Assembly (NCBI RefSeq): GCF_039538365.1
Contig: NZ_BAABCA010000005.1
Coordinates: 372,001 to 436,000 of the forward strand
Direction of reading: 5' to 3'
Source of the DNA: Postechiella marina
GTDB lineage: Bacteria; Bacteroidota; Bacteroidia; Flavobacteriales; Flavobacteriaceae
DNA: 64,000 nt
The notes under the pieces were generated by a model that was not told where the DNA came from, ran no database searches, and worked only from the letters and a program-made list of their open reading frames with translations. Each line of letters starts with the position of its first letter. Position 1 is the first letter of the stretch. Below, piece by piece: positions 26,247 to 34,795 of this stretch. The position numbers were made by a program, and so were the translations under genes.

Positions 26247-27848
26247 CTACTTTTTAATAACACCAACGCGTTTAGCCCATTTTACCCATATTTTTGTCAT
26301 TTCTTGTAATTTTTCTGGATATTGAGACGCCAAATTAAAACGCTCGGTAGGGTCTTCTTGTAAATTGTATAACTCCCATTTTTTAGCATGCTTATCATCT
26401 CTTGAAAAAGCTATTTTCCATACGCCTTTTCTATACGCTTTGTTTGTACCATGCTCAACAAACCACTCGTCTCTATCCAAACTTTTATTATTAAAAACGG
26501 GTAATAAACTAACGCCTTCCATTGGCTTAATTTTATTTCCGTTATATGTCTTAGGATATGTTCCTTTTGCTGCTTCTAATATGGTTGGCATTACATCAAT
26601 AATACTTGCCACCTCTGTTTTAATTTTATCTTTTAATTTAAACCCATTTGGCCAATGCACAATAAAAGGTGTTGCAACACCACCTTGATGCCCCGACTTT
26701 TTATATTTTCTATAAGGCGTATTACTTAAATTTGCCCATGAGCCACCATAACTCATATAAGTTGATGCTGGCCCAGACATTACACCTGGTATATTTCCTG
26801 TAGATACTGTTTTGCCATCTAAAGTTTCGGTTACCTCTTTGGCATTCACCCATTTTTTAACGCCTTTTAAAAGCTCATCGCAACCTCCATTATCCGACAG
26901 AAATAAAATTAACGTATTATCGAGTGCGTTTTCCGTTTTTAGTTTCTCTAAAATACGTCCAATACCTTGATCCATATTATCAATTTGTGCTGCATAAGTC
27001 ATCATACGTTGTAACTCCCATGCTTTATTTTCAATAATATCCCAAGGCTTAGCGTTTGGATTTCTTTTACTTAATTGCGTGTGTTTAGCAACAACACCTA
27101 AATTTTTCATTCTAACCAAACGTTCTTCTCTTAAAACATCCCAACCTTTATTAAATACGCCTTTGTATTTATCTATATCTTTTTGTAGAGCGTGCAAAGG
27201 CCAATGTGGTGCTGTGTATGCCACGTAAAAGAAAAATGGTTTGTCTTTCTTTTCTTTAAAATGTCTATTAAGACATGTTACTGTAGAATCTGAAATGGCA
27301 TCGGTATAATAAAAATCATCCTCTACACTTAACTTTACAGTTTTATTGTTGTAAGTTAAAGTATGAGGTTCAAAATAACTGCCTGCACCTCTAATTGTTC
27401 CAAAAAAATTATCAAAACCTCTCTGATTGGGCCAATTGTGCATATCGTCTTTCGTACTAGAATCTGCTACATGCCATTTACCTGTCATGTATGTAGCGTA
27501 ATCATTAGATTTTAAAACTTCTGCTATAGTTACCGCTTTTTCACTTAAATCGCCATGACCATTCCCAACCATACCACCAACACCTGCTTGATGAGGGTAT
27601 AACCCTGTTAATATTGAAGCTCGTGTGGGGCAGCATCTAGCATTGTTATAAAACTGACTAAAACGCACACCGTTTTTAGCCAAAGCATCTAAGTTTGGGG
27701 TTTGTATTTCGCCACCATAACAACCAATATCAGAATATCCCATATCATCAGCCATTATTAAAATAATATTTGGCTTTTTTTGAGCAAATAGGTTTATAAA
27801 GGCTAAAAAAAGTAGCCCACAAATATTAAACTGAATTTTATGTATCAT
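26247..27848 (-). CDS. S1 sulfatase, arylsulfatase-A-like (CCPTR)
   Basis: Exported sulfatase of 533 residues, signal peptide ending INLFAQ. It has D34-D35 (MADDMGYSDIGCYGGEIQTP), motif C72-C-P-T-R76 and FLSDNGGCDELL. The CYGGEIQTPN stretch, YNNARCCPTRAS and the long insertion around WDVLREERLVRMK mark the S1_4-like arylsulfatase group. The sulfatase at 56868-58826 has the same layout. The long gap on its 3' side carries a 9-bp inverted repeat (AAAAACCTA 26126-26134, TAGGTTTTT 26189-26197) that may separate it from GH16. Confidence 0.93.
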   Translation of the reverse strand: MIHKIQFNICGLLFLAFINLFAQKKPNIILIMADDMGYSDIGCYGGEIQTPNLDALAKNGVRFSQFYNNARCCPTRASILTGLYPHQAGVGGMVGNGHGDLSEKAVTIAEVLKSNDYATYMTGKWHVADSSTKDDMHNWPNQRGFDNFFGTIRGAGSYFEPHTLTYNNKTVKLSVEDDFYYTDAISDSTVTCLNRHFKEKKDKPFFFYVAYTAPHWPLHALQKDIDKYKGVFNKGWDVLREERLVRMKNLGVVAKHTQLSKRNPNAKPWDIIENKAWELQRMMTYAAQIDNMDQGIGRILEKLKTENALDNTLILFLSDNGGCDELLKGVKKWVNAKEVTETLDGKTVSTGNIPGVMSGPASTYMSYGGSWANLSNTPYRKYKKSGHQGGVATPFIVHWPNGFKLKDKIKTEVASIIDVMPTILEAAKGTYPKTYNGNKIKPMEGVSLLPVFNNKSLDRDEWFVEHGTNKAYRKGVWKIAFSRDDKHAKKWELYNLQEDPTERFNLASQYPEKLQEMTKIWVKWAKRVGVIKK

Positions 27849-27874
27849 AATAAAATATGTTATTTATAGAAAAA

Positions 27875-29290
27875 CTAATCGTCTGGATTAACAATATTTG
27901 TCCAATCTGGATATGTAACCCTATCTTGATCTTGAATTTTTCTCCCTCCATTTATTATAGGAGCTGGCGGAGCTTTATCAAGTACTTTTTGAAGGTTCTT
28001 TTTTGCTTTTTGAGCTACTAAATTACCTGTATCTAGTATAAGGTTATTTTTCTCGTGCAAATCGTTAGGAACATCGTATAAACTTCCGTCTTCATAAAGT
28101 TTATACGATTGGTTTCGAACAAACTGAGTACCTTTAAATTTACCCCAATAAGGCTGATATTGCCAAAACACCCAATCTCTTGGCATGCTAGTTTCCCCTT
28201 TAAGTTGTGCTAAAAAACTACGTCCATCAATAGGATCGTTTGCTTTAGGCTTAATATTAGCAGCATCAGCAATTGTGGTATAAAAATCTGTAAAATCTAC
28301 TAAATCGTCACTTACACCTCCATTAGGCGTATGCCCTTTCCAATAGGCAACCAATGGTACATGTGTTCCCATATCTACCGTTCTTCCTTTAGCCCCACTA
28401 ACATTTTGCCCTTTCCATTTAGATGTAATTGAAGCTGTTCCGTTATCTGAAGTAAACATAATTATAGTATTATCTAACTGGCCAATAGCTTCTACTTTTT
28501 TTACAATTTTACCTACTAATTTATCTAAATAATTTACCATAGCCACATAATTGGCTTTTTTCAAGATTTTATCTTTTGGAGTTTTATTAGCTGCCTGATC
28601 TTTGGGCTGGTTACCTATTGTATCTGGTGTTGGCACAAAAGGGCTATGCACCAAGACGGTAGGGTAATAGACGAAAAAAGGCTCATTTTTATTTTTTTCT
28701 ATAAAATCACAAACAAAATCGGACATAATATCGGGTCCGTATTTATCTTTATTATCCTCTATAGTTAAAAATTTTCCATTTTGAAGCAATGGCGGACTCC
28801 AAAAACGCTCTCCTCCATTTACCCCTGTTTTTCTTGTAGTAACCTGCCATAAACACGACTGATCGAACCCTGCCTTTTGAGGCCTATCTTTATCTAAATG
28901 TCCTTCTGCTTTGTGATAAAGCCCGTTTAACTGCCATTTACCAGCAATAGCAGTTTTATAGCCTGCTTCCTGCATTAAATTACCAAAGGTTTTATCTTTA
29001 GGGTTTAAATAACCAAAATGCGTATAGTTTCTAAAATTATACTGACCTGTCATTATTTTTACACGTGAAGGTGTACAAATTGGTGTAGAATAGCAGTGAT
29101 TAAATTTAATACCTTTTAAAGCTAAAGCATCAATATTTGGTGTATTATAATCTTGAGCTCCGTAAGTTCCAAAACAATTCCAACTTACATCGTCTGCCAT
29201 TATTAAAATAACATTTGGTTTTCTTTGTGCATAAATTTGAAACATGAAAAAGCACACTAAAAACTTAAAAAAGTTAACTTTATTGATCAT
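27875..29290 (-). CDS. S1 sulfatase (CTPSR)
   Basis: Exported sulfatase of about 471 residues. The ATG at 29290 was chosen because it begins the signal peptide MINKVNFFKFLVCFFMFQ; a TTG at 29326 would overlap the upstream gene. From this start, MADDVSWNCFGTYG holds the metal pair, the motif is C72-T-P-S-R76, and FTSDNGTAS is the late metal site. Most sulfatases here read SDNGG or SDNGP, so SDNGTAS is slightly divergent. It is cotranscribed with 29313-30740, 22 bp upstream. Confidence 0.92.
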   Translation of the reverse strand: MINKVNFFKFLVCFFMFQIYAQRKPNVILIMADDVSWNCFGTYGAQDYNTPNIDALALKGIKFNHCYSTPICTPSRVKIMTGQYNFRNYTHFGYLNPKDKTFGNLMQEAGYKTAIAGKWQLNGLYHKAEGHLDKDRPQKAGFDQSCLWQVTTRKTGVNGGERFWSPPLLQNGKFLTIEDNKDKYGPDIMSDFVCDFIEKNKNEPFFVYYPTVLVHSPFVPTPDTIGNQPKDQAANKTPKDKILKKANYVAMVNYLDKLVGKIVKKVEAIGQLDNTIIMFTSDNGTASITSKWKGQNVSGAKGRTVDMGTHVPLVAYWKGHTPNGGVSDDLVDFTDFYTTIADAANIKPKANDPIDGRSFLAQLKGETSMPRDWVFWQYQPYWGKFKGTQFVRNQSYKLYEDGSLYDVPNDLHEKNNLILDTGNLVAQKAKKNLQKVLDKAPPAPIINGGRKIQDQDRVTYPDWTNIVNPDD

Positions 29291-29312
29291 AAATTGGGTT
29301 GTTTTTACATTT

Positions 29313-30740
29313 TTAATGCTTAGCAATATCTTTTTCTAAATCTGCATCAAAACTCATCATACGATTTAAAAGCGCTTTGGCTTTATTAGGATTATCATCT
29401 ATAACGTTTTTAGACTCTGATATATCTTCTTTTAAATTAAACAATTTGATTTTATCTTCTTCTAAGTTTGCTTTTCGCCAAGATGCTTTTCTGTATCCAT
29501 TAATTAAATACTTCCAGTCTTGTATACGAACACCATCAATTTTAGTTGAATTTGAACCATAAAAATACATTTCTTTTCTTGGCGATTTTTTTGTTTTTCC
29601 TTTTAAAAAATCAGAAACATTATGACCATCAAACACTCTATCTTTTGGCATAGCAATATTGGCGTAACTTGCTATGGTTGGAAATATATCTAAGGCCGAT
29701 ACAATCTCGTCGCTTACTTGTCCAGACGGTATATCGTTTGGTGCCCAAATAATAGCTGGAACACGTTGTCCGCCTTCGTAAGTATCAAATTTACGTCCTT
29801 TTAATGGTTTAGCAGATCCATGACTGTTCGGTCCATTATCAGACGTAAAAACAACTAAAGTATTTTTATCTAATCCGTTATCTTTTAAAGCCTTCATAAC
29901 CTCACCCACACTCCAATCTATTTCTTGAACAGCATCATAAAAAGGGGAAGTACCACTAGAACCTTTAAATTTCTCGCCTGCATAAATAGGTACATGCGGA
30001 AAAGCATGTGCAAAGTATAAGAAAAATGGTTTTTTCTTATTTTTTTCTATAAACGACACCGCTTCTTTAGTGTATCGTTCTGTTAATGTACCTTGATTTG
30101 TAGGGTATTCTACAATCTCGTTTCCGCGCATTAATGGTGGTTTATTCTTTAACCTATCTCTTGCTTCTTTAGCCGATTTTGTTTCTAATATATTAAGATC
30201 TTCGTGCATTTTAGCTAGCGTATAACCATCATTTAAAACAATATTTGGAGAAATATCTATACCAGATGCAATAGACATATTGTTACTATACGGTATACCA
30301 AAATAAGAGTCGAATCCCTGATTAAGCGGTAAGTATTGTTTATCGTGACCTAAATGCCATTTACCAACCAGAGCGGTTGCATAGTTTTTCTCTTTTAACA
30401 ATTCTGCTATTGTTATTTCGTCTGTTGGGAGTCCTTTTTCATTTTTTCTGGGAAACAATACACCAGGCACACCTACACGTTTAGGCAATCTGCCTGTTAG
30501 TAAAGCTGCTCGAGATGGCGAACACACCGAAGAAGCCACATAAAAGCTTGTTAGTTTTATACCCTCTTCTGCCATTTTATCTATGTTTGGCGTCTTTAAT
30601 TTATTGGACCCGAAACAACTTAAATCTTCATAACCCTGATCGTCTGTAAAAATGATAATAATATTTTTTTGTTGGGCTTCGATTTTAAAAACACTCGATA
30701 ACAACACAAAAAAGGAAACAATACTTAATAATTTTCTCAT
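29313..30740 (-). CDS. S1 sulfatase (CSPSR)
   Basis: Exported sulfatase of 475 residues, signal peptide ending KIEAQ. D33-D34 (TDDQGYEDLSCFGS), motif C73-S-P-S-R77 and FTSDNGPNSHG are canonical. FAHAFPHVPIYAGEKFKGSS is the familiar strand after the second motif and fits the arylsulfatase-A-like sulfatases. Its start lies 2 bp after the truncated sulfatase remnant 30743-31039 and it probably shares that transcript. Confidence 0.93.
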   Translation of the reverse strand: MRKLLSIVSFFVLLSSVFKIEAQQKNIIIIFTDDQGYEDLSCFGSNKLKTPNIDKMAEEGIKLTSFYVASSVCSPSRAALLTGRLPKRVGVPGVLFPRKNEKGLPTDEITIAELLKEKNYATALVGKWHLGHDKQYLPLNQGFDSYFGIPYSNNMSIASGIDISPNIVLNDGYTLAKMHEDLNILETKSAKEARDRLKNKPPLMRGNEIVEYPTNQGTLTERYTKEAVSFIEKNKKKPFFLYFAHAFPHVPIYAGEKFKGSSGTSPFYDAVQEIDWSVGEVMKALKDNGLDKNTLVVFTSDNGPNSHGSAKPLKGRKFDTYEGGQRVPAIIWAPNDIPSGQVSDEIVSALDIFPTIASYANIAMPKDRVFDGHNVSDFLKGKTKKSPRKEMYFYGSNSTKIDGVRIQDWKYLINGYRKASWRKANLEEDKIKLFNLKEDISESKNVIDDNPNKAKALLNRMMSFDADLEKDIAKH

Positions 30741-30742
30741 AA

Positions 30743-31039
30743 TTATATTATTTTTTTTGATTTTGCTCCCAGAGGAGGTTTGGTATAATAATTAACTCTT
30801 CGACTTTCTGTGGGTTTGCTTGAGCCTACTACATGTGCTGGTTGGCTAGTTATTGTATTTGGCTTAATTGTATTTGGCGTTTCTATTTCGCCTCCATAGG
30901 CTCCAATGTTAGAGCAACCAATGTTGTCTCCCATTATTAAAACAATATTAGGCAGGTTTTCTTTAGTTTGAGCAAAACCAATGGGAATCACAAAAAAAAG
31001 AATTATAGACATTAACAATTGCAAACTGTGTTTATACAT
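30743..31039 (-). pseudogene. Truncated S1 sulfatase remnant with unrelated tail
   Basis: 98-codon frame. It starts with an intact signal peptide (IPIGFAQ) and the first strand of an S1_4-like sulfatase (LPNIVLIMGDNIGCSNIGAY followed by GGEIETPN). It then breaks off into an unrelated 42-residue tail (TIKPNTITSQ ... KPPLGAKSKKII). The second metal Asp is already Asn (GDN for DD), and the catalytic Cys motif and everything after it are missing. No sulfatase activity is possible. The likely origin is an internal deletion or rearrangement of a former sulfatase gene. It is still open and closely spaced (6 bp and 2 bp to its neighbours). Confidence 0.7.
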
Positions 31040-31045
31040 ATTACA

Positions 31046-32593
31046 CTATTGGTTTTTTATATTATTTGGTTTTTTCCCTGTTTTAAACCACTCTACTAAA
31101 AGTAAATATTTTTTAGTTCTAGCTTCGCCTTCGTAACTTTCAAAAACATCTCCATTACCAAACATTCTTGGGTCTTCTTGTCTTTTTAATTCGTCAAAAA
31201 GCTCGTTATGCAACTTCGTTTTTAATGTTTTATACTTTGTGTTAAATGCCAAATTATTTAAGCATTCTGGGTCTTTCTTTAAATCGTATAACTCTTCTTG
31301 AGCCCTTTTACCGTAACACAATTTAAAAGGCAAACTAGAATGTGGTAATGTTTTGGTATACTTCTTTGTTGGGCTCTTATCTGTATCTCTATAATCGGCT
31401 TCTGGATTGCCACATGGCCAACGCTCTGGATGAAAGTTATAAGAATAAACAAAATCTTGATTATGTATACTACGCACCGGATATCCCCAACCATTTGGTC
31501 TGCTAGGGTCGTTTCTTTCTCGCCCTGTAATTACATGGTCTCTGTTTTTACTTGATTTATTATTAAAAATATCGACTAAACTTTTGCCTTCTATTTTTAC
31601 CATACCACTTCCCTTTTCCTTAACATTTGCAATATCTAAAATGGTTGGTGCTATATCTGTAAAACTTGCAAAATTATTTACAACACGACCCGGTTTTACA
31701 ATGTGTTTTGGCCATTTTACAGCAAAAGGTACTCGTGTAGCAAAATCGAAAGGATGCCCTTTATACCTAGGAAAAGGCATGCCATTATCTGACGTAACAA
31801 TAATTAGAGTATTATCTAGTTCGCCTTTACTTTTTAAATAGTCTAATATTTTTCCTAAATGATTGTCAAAATGCTCTACCTCTACTGCGTAATCAAGAAT
31901 ATCGTGTTTTACAGCTTCAGAATTACCCCAAAAGGTTGGTAAAAAATCAATATCCGATAGTTTTTTACCATTTTTAACTCCAGATTTAAATTGATAACTT
32001 CGGTGAGGTTCTTTACAGCCATACCAAAAGAAAAAAGGAGTCTCATTAGGTTTTTCATCTAAAAAGGTTTTAAAATTTGCTGCATAATCTATTTTATTAA
32101 TACCTGAAGCGGGCACATTTTTATTTTTAATAGCGTTGTATTCTTTTCCTGTAAGTGCTCTTTTCTTACCTTTTTTAAACATACCTGGTCCCCAACCTTT
32201 GCCTGTATAACCTGTTTTATATCCGTTTTCGCCTAAAACCTCTATAAAACTTTTAAATTTATCTGGCCAAATTGGTGTTAAATTTGCTGCATTTTCTATT
32301 TGCCAAGGGTTTCGTCCTGTTACCAATACCGCTCTAGATGGCGAACATTTACTGCTAGGCGTAAACATATTATTAAACAACAAACCTTCTTTAGATATTT
32401 TATCAAAATGTGGTGTTTTTAAAAACTTGTATCCATAAGCACTTGCATGAGACATATCGTCTGCAATGGCAAACAATATGTTTGGTTGTTTAGGTTGTGC
32501 TATTAATAACTCGTTTACAAACAAAGTTATAAGCAATAAGCCCTTTAATACTTTTGGCGTTTTAATACGGTTACTTACTTTTTTTAAACTCAT
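31046..32593 (-). CDS. S1 sulfatase, heparan-sulfatase-like (CSPSR)
   Basis: Exported sulfatase of 515 residues with an N-terminal signal ending ELLIAQ. It has ADDMSHASAYGY with D45-D46, motif C83-S-P-S-R87 and VTSDNGMPFPRYKG. The SDNGMPFPR-GHPFDF type and WYGCKEPHRSY are typical of the S1_8 group (N-sulfoglucosamine sulfohydrolase-like). Its closest relative in the window is 48646-50226, beyond the plus-strand island. It is the first gene of its run, and a 342-bp gap separates it from the divergent plus-strand island. Confidence 0.92.
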   Translation of the reverse strand: MSLKKVSNRIKTPKVLKGLLLITLFVNELLIAQPKQPNILFAIADDMSHASAYGYKFLKTPHFDKISKEGLLFNNMFTPSSKCSPSRAVLVTGRNPWQIENAANLTPIWPDKFKSFIEVLGENGYKTGYTGKGWGPGMFKKGKKRALTGKEYNAIKNKNVPASGINKIDYAANFKTFLDEKPNETPFFFWYGCKEPHRSYQFKSGVKNGKKLSDIDFLPTFWGNSEAVKHDILDYAVEVEHFDNHLGKILDYLKSKGELDNTLIIVTSDNGMPFPRYKGHPFDFATRVPFAVKWPKHIVKPGRVVNNFASFTDIAPTILDIANVKEKGSGMVKIEGKSLVDIFNNKSSKNRDHVITGRERNDPSRPNGWGYPVRSIHNQDFVYSYNFHPERWPCGNPEADYRDTDKSPTKKYTKTLPHSSLPFKLCYGKRAQEELYDLKKDPECLNNLAFNTKYKTLKTKLHNELFDELKRQEDPRMFGNGDVFESYEGEARTKKYLLLVEWFKTGKKPNNIKNQ

Positions 32594-32935
32594 AGGTTTT
32601 TATTGCTATAAAACTTTTAGTTAGGTTTATTAATTCTGCTTTTTTCGGGCTTGTTTATTTTTCAAATTTCTATTTAATAAACAAAACATAAGACTTCATA
32701 TGTTTTAGTTAACACCATTTATGGCCTACTCTTTTTATATTGCTTAGTACTTTTTAAATACTATAATTGCAATTTACAGTCTAGCCATTAAAATAGCGTG
32801 CTTTACACTTAGTATAGACTTAATACACCACTTAATAAGACCATATATAAAACAAATAAACACGACGCATAGCTTGGTTTTCTTTTTTTAACCATAAAAT
32901 AATTTACCTTTGCTTTAAGATAAAACTTTACTTTT
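32594..32935. promoter_or_regulatory. 342-bp divergent intergenic region with phased ACTTA repeats
   Basis: No gene seen. ACTTAGTA (32807-32814) and two copies of ACTTAATA (32818-32825, 32830-32837) are direct repeats at 11- and 12-bp spacing. The same core, ACTTAAC twice at 12 bp, occurs at 50344-50362 upstream of the related sulfatase and SARP regulator, so the two gaps may share a regulator. The left half, closest to the sulfatase start at 32593, is featureless AT-rich sequence. Confidence 0.45.
32905..32912 (+). promoter_or_regulatory. Candidate Bacteroidota -7 element
   Basis: TACCTTTG matches the Bacteroidota -7 consensus TAnnTTTG exactly and lies 23 bp upstream of the TTG start of 32936-33616. 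The nearest upstream TTG (32874-32876) is farther away than the usual -33 spacing, so the promoter call is only moderate. Confidence 0.35.
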
Positions 32936-33616
32936 TTGATAAAAAAACACAGCTTTTTTATACTAATTGCTCTTCCTATATTTTGGTATTTAATACATGC
33001 TAAAAATTACAATAGGTTAGCAAAACCAAATGTTACGTTTGTTATAGATTCTACTCGGTATTTATCTAAATTCGATTTTAACTATGTAAAATCTAAAACA
33101 AGTAAAATAGAAAACCATGTTGATGTTTATACCAAAGTTTGCAAATTAAAAAACAGAATACCCAAGGCTTTTATTTCTAAATTTTTAAGTAGCCAGAAAA
33201 CAGTTATAGGAGACCAAGAATACTTAGACCCTAATAATTTTGATGCCTTTTGTTTTAAAGCATATAAAGAATTTCCCGCTTACAACTTGTTTACTTTTAC
33301 TTACGAAAATGGTACCTGTTGTAAAACACTTTATGCGGTTACCACAGAAAAAAAATCGTTAAAAATTATTAACATGGGCGCTATAGCTTTTACAGGAGAC
33401 GAAAGCGGATGGTTAGGCGATAAATACGGAAAATGGATTAGCAACGATATTATGGATATGATGACTATATCGTATTACGATGACGATTTTAACCCAAATA
33501 ACAACAACTCTAGAATAGATACTACTTGGTCTATTATTAGAATAGATAAATTAGGTTTTTTTAAAGAATACGCCTATAAACGTGTAAGATATTTAGATGG
33601 CAGGAAAATTGAATAA
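32936..33616 (+). CDS. Hypothetical membrane-anchored protein
   Basis: 226-residue protein that I do not recognise. It begins with TTG; no ATG is available between this codon and an upstream in-frame stop at 32921. The N-terminus MIKKHSFFILIALPIFWYLI is a signal anchor, and the rest (VTFVIDSTRYLSKFDFNYVK onward) is probably outside the membrane. Three Cys residues (KVCKLKN, FCFKAY, GTCCKTLY region) could form disulfides. It is the first gene of the plus-strand block and stands alone, before the first cassette boundary at 33741. Confidence 0.6.
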   Translation: MIKKHSFFILIALPIFWYLIHAKNYNRLAKPNVTFVIDSTRYLSKFDFNYVKSKTSKIENHVDVYTKVCKLKNRIPKAFISKFLSSQKTVIGDQEYLDPNNFDAFCFKAYKEFPAYNLFTFTYENGTCCKTLYAVTTEKKSLKIINMGAIAFTGDESGWLGDKYGKWISNDIMDMMTISYYDDDFNPNNNNSRIDTTWSIIRIDKLGFFKEYAYKRVRYLDGRKIE

Positions 33617-33740
33617 CTTTTTTTATAGCTATTATTAACCTCCATAATTAAAATAGGTAAAATCTTGCTTTCTCTGTTAATTATAGTATTTTCGTACAGA
33701 TTAAAACTTTAGTATGTATTACTGTTGTGGTAATACTATT

Positions 33741-33750
33741 GTTAGGCATT
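33741..33750 (+). repeat. Cassette boundary core GTTAGGCATT (attC-like R' end)
   Basis: GTTAGGC fits the integron core GTTRRRY. The 10-nt GTTAGGCATT is the exact reverse complement of AATGCCTAAC at 34555-34564, after the next gene. An integron cassette shows exactly this relation between its first bases and the start of its own 3' attC. Just upstream, GTATTAC/GTAATAC (33715-33735 region) forms a hairpin with a 7-nt loop. No integrase gene is in the window. Confidence 0.5.
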
Positions 33751-33764
33751 ATTAAAACCAACCA

Positions 33765-34553
33765 ATGAACATTCCATTTTTTAAAGGTTCAGCATATAAA
33801 TTTTGTTCAATTGAAACATTGAATTTAATAATTGAACACGAAAAATTAAGATTCACAAGAGGAGACCAATTTAACGACCCATATGAAGCTAATCCATATT
33901 TAGTACCTACAGAATGGTCTAAAATTGTAAAAGAAGACAAATCGAATACTGATGTTGTGAAAGCTCTTGCAAATGAAGCGTTTATTAGACTCAGTAGTAA
34001 AATTTACATTACCTGCTTTTCGAAATCTTATATTGACAAAACATCTAAATTAATGTGGTCACACTATGGAAATTCTCATAAAGGTGCGTGTTTTGAAATT
34101 GAATTTCCTGAACTAACTCAAGAGAATTATTCTGGAGGAGACCCAGTACCAATTGAAATCACTTATTGCAATTCATTAAGAAACGAAAGAGATTCTAGAA
34201 ATATGGAAAGTGAGGATTTACCACTTTACCTAGCGACTTACAAATCTGATGTTTGGGAATATGAACAAGAGGTTCGTTTAGTAATTCATAAAGAAGGTTT
34301 TGACTCTAAAAAATTCAATGAAGTAAATGATGGAAAAAATATCGATGTTGTTCTTAATATTAATGAAATAAAAAAAGTAGTATTCGGAGTAAAATCTGAC
34401 CCAAAAGAGATTATGGAAACTGTAAAACTATTTTGTGACAAAGGGCATTTACCGAATTTTCATAGATTGGACATAAATCCAATAACTTTGGAAACTTACG
34501 AATATGACCTCGGACTGAAAGAGGAAATATTAAAGTACAATGCGGAAAAATAA
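33765..34553 (+). CDS. DUF2971 family protein
   Basis: 262-residue cytoplasmic protein. FKGSAYKFCSIETLNLIIEH, LRFTRGDQFNDPYEANP, ITCFSKSYIDKTSKLMWSHY and VWEYEQEVRLVI are the landmarks of DUF2971 (PF11185), a family often seen in accessory and defence-rich regions. Biochemical function is unknown. The gene begins 15 bp after the boundary core at 33741-33750 and is followed within 2 bp by the repeat at 34555. It therefore fills a cassette with almost no spare sequence and no room for its own promoter. Confidence 0.75.
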   Translation: MNIPFFKGSAYKFCSIETLNLIIEHEKLRFTRGDQFNDPYEANPYLVPTEWSKIVKEDKSNTDVVKALANEAFIRLSSKIYITCFSKSYIDKTSKLMWSHYGNSHKGACFEIEFPELTQENYSGGDPVPIEITYCNSLRNERDSRNMESEDLPLYLATYKSDVWEYEQEVRLVIHKEGFDSKKFNEVNDGKNIDVVLNINEIKKVVFGVKSDPKEIMETVKLFCDKGHLPNFHRLDINPITLETYEYDLGLKEEILKYNAEK

Positions 34554-34554
34554 C

Positions 34555-34756
34555 AATGCCTAACATGGTGTATAAAACATAGCTAATAAGCACTAAACCG
34601 AAAGGTTTGTGTATACTTAGAAAGACCGCCAAATTTTTAATTTGGCTTTTAAAAAGAGAAAAATTAAAAACAAAATATAAAAATTCGGCTCTGTGTTTAT
34701 CCGAAAGGTTAGTGTCTTTTTGCACGCTACGTTTAATACACAAGTCCGTTACCTGC
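34555..34756 (+). repeat. attC-like imperfect palindrome 1
   Basis: 202-bp element between DUF2971 and the Argonaute gene. It opens with AATGCCTAAC and closes with GTTACCTGC (34748-34756). TGTATAAAACATAGC (34569-34583) pairs with GCTACGTTTAATACA (34726-34740) at 13 of 15 positions. Inside are an AT-rich hairpin (34628-34646) and two AACC/GAAAGGTT-type loops. Conserved ends with a variable middle are typical of attC sites. Confidence 0.6.
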
Positions 34757-34795
34757 AAGTTGAACTAAAAATTAACAATTAGAACTAAAAAATAA

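Noticed and set aside
34411..34758. Minus-strand frame of 115 codons over the end of DUF2971 and repeat 1
   Set aside because: It is antisense to a real gene and runs through the palindrome; composition is not protein-like.
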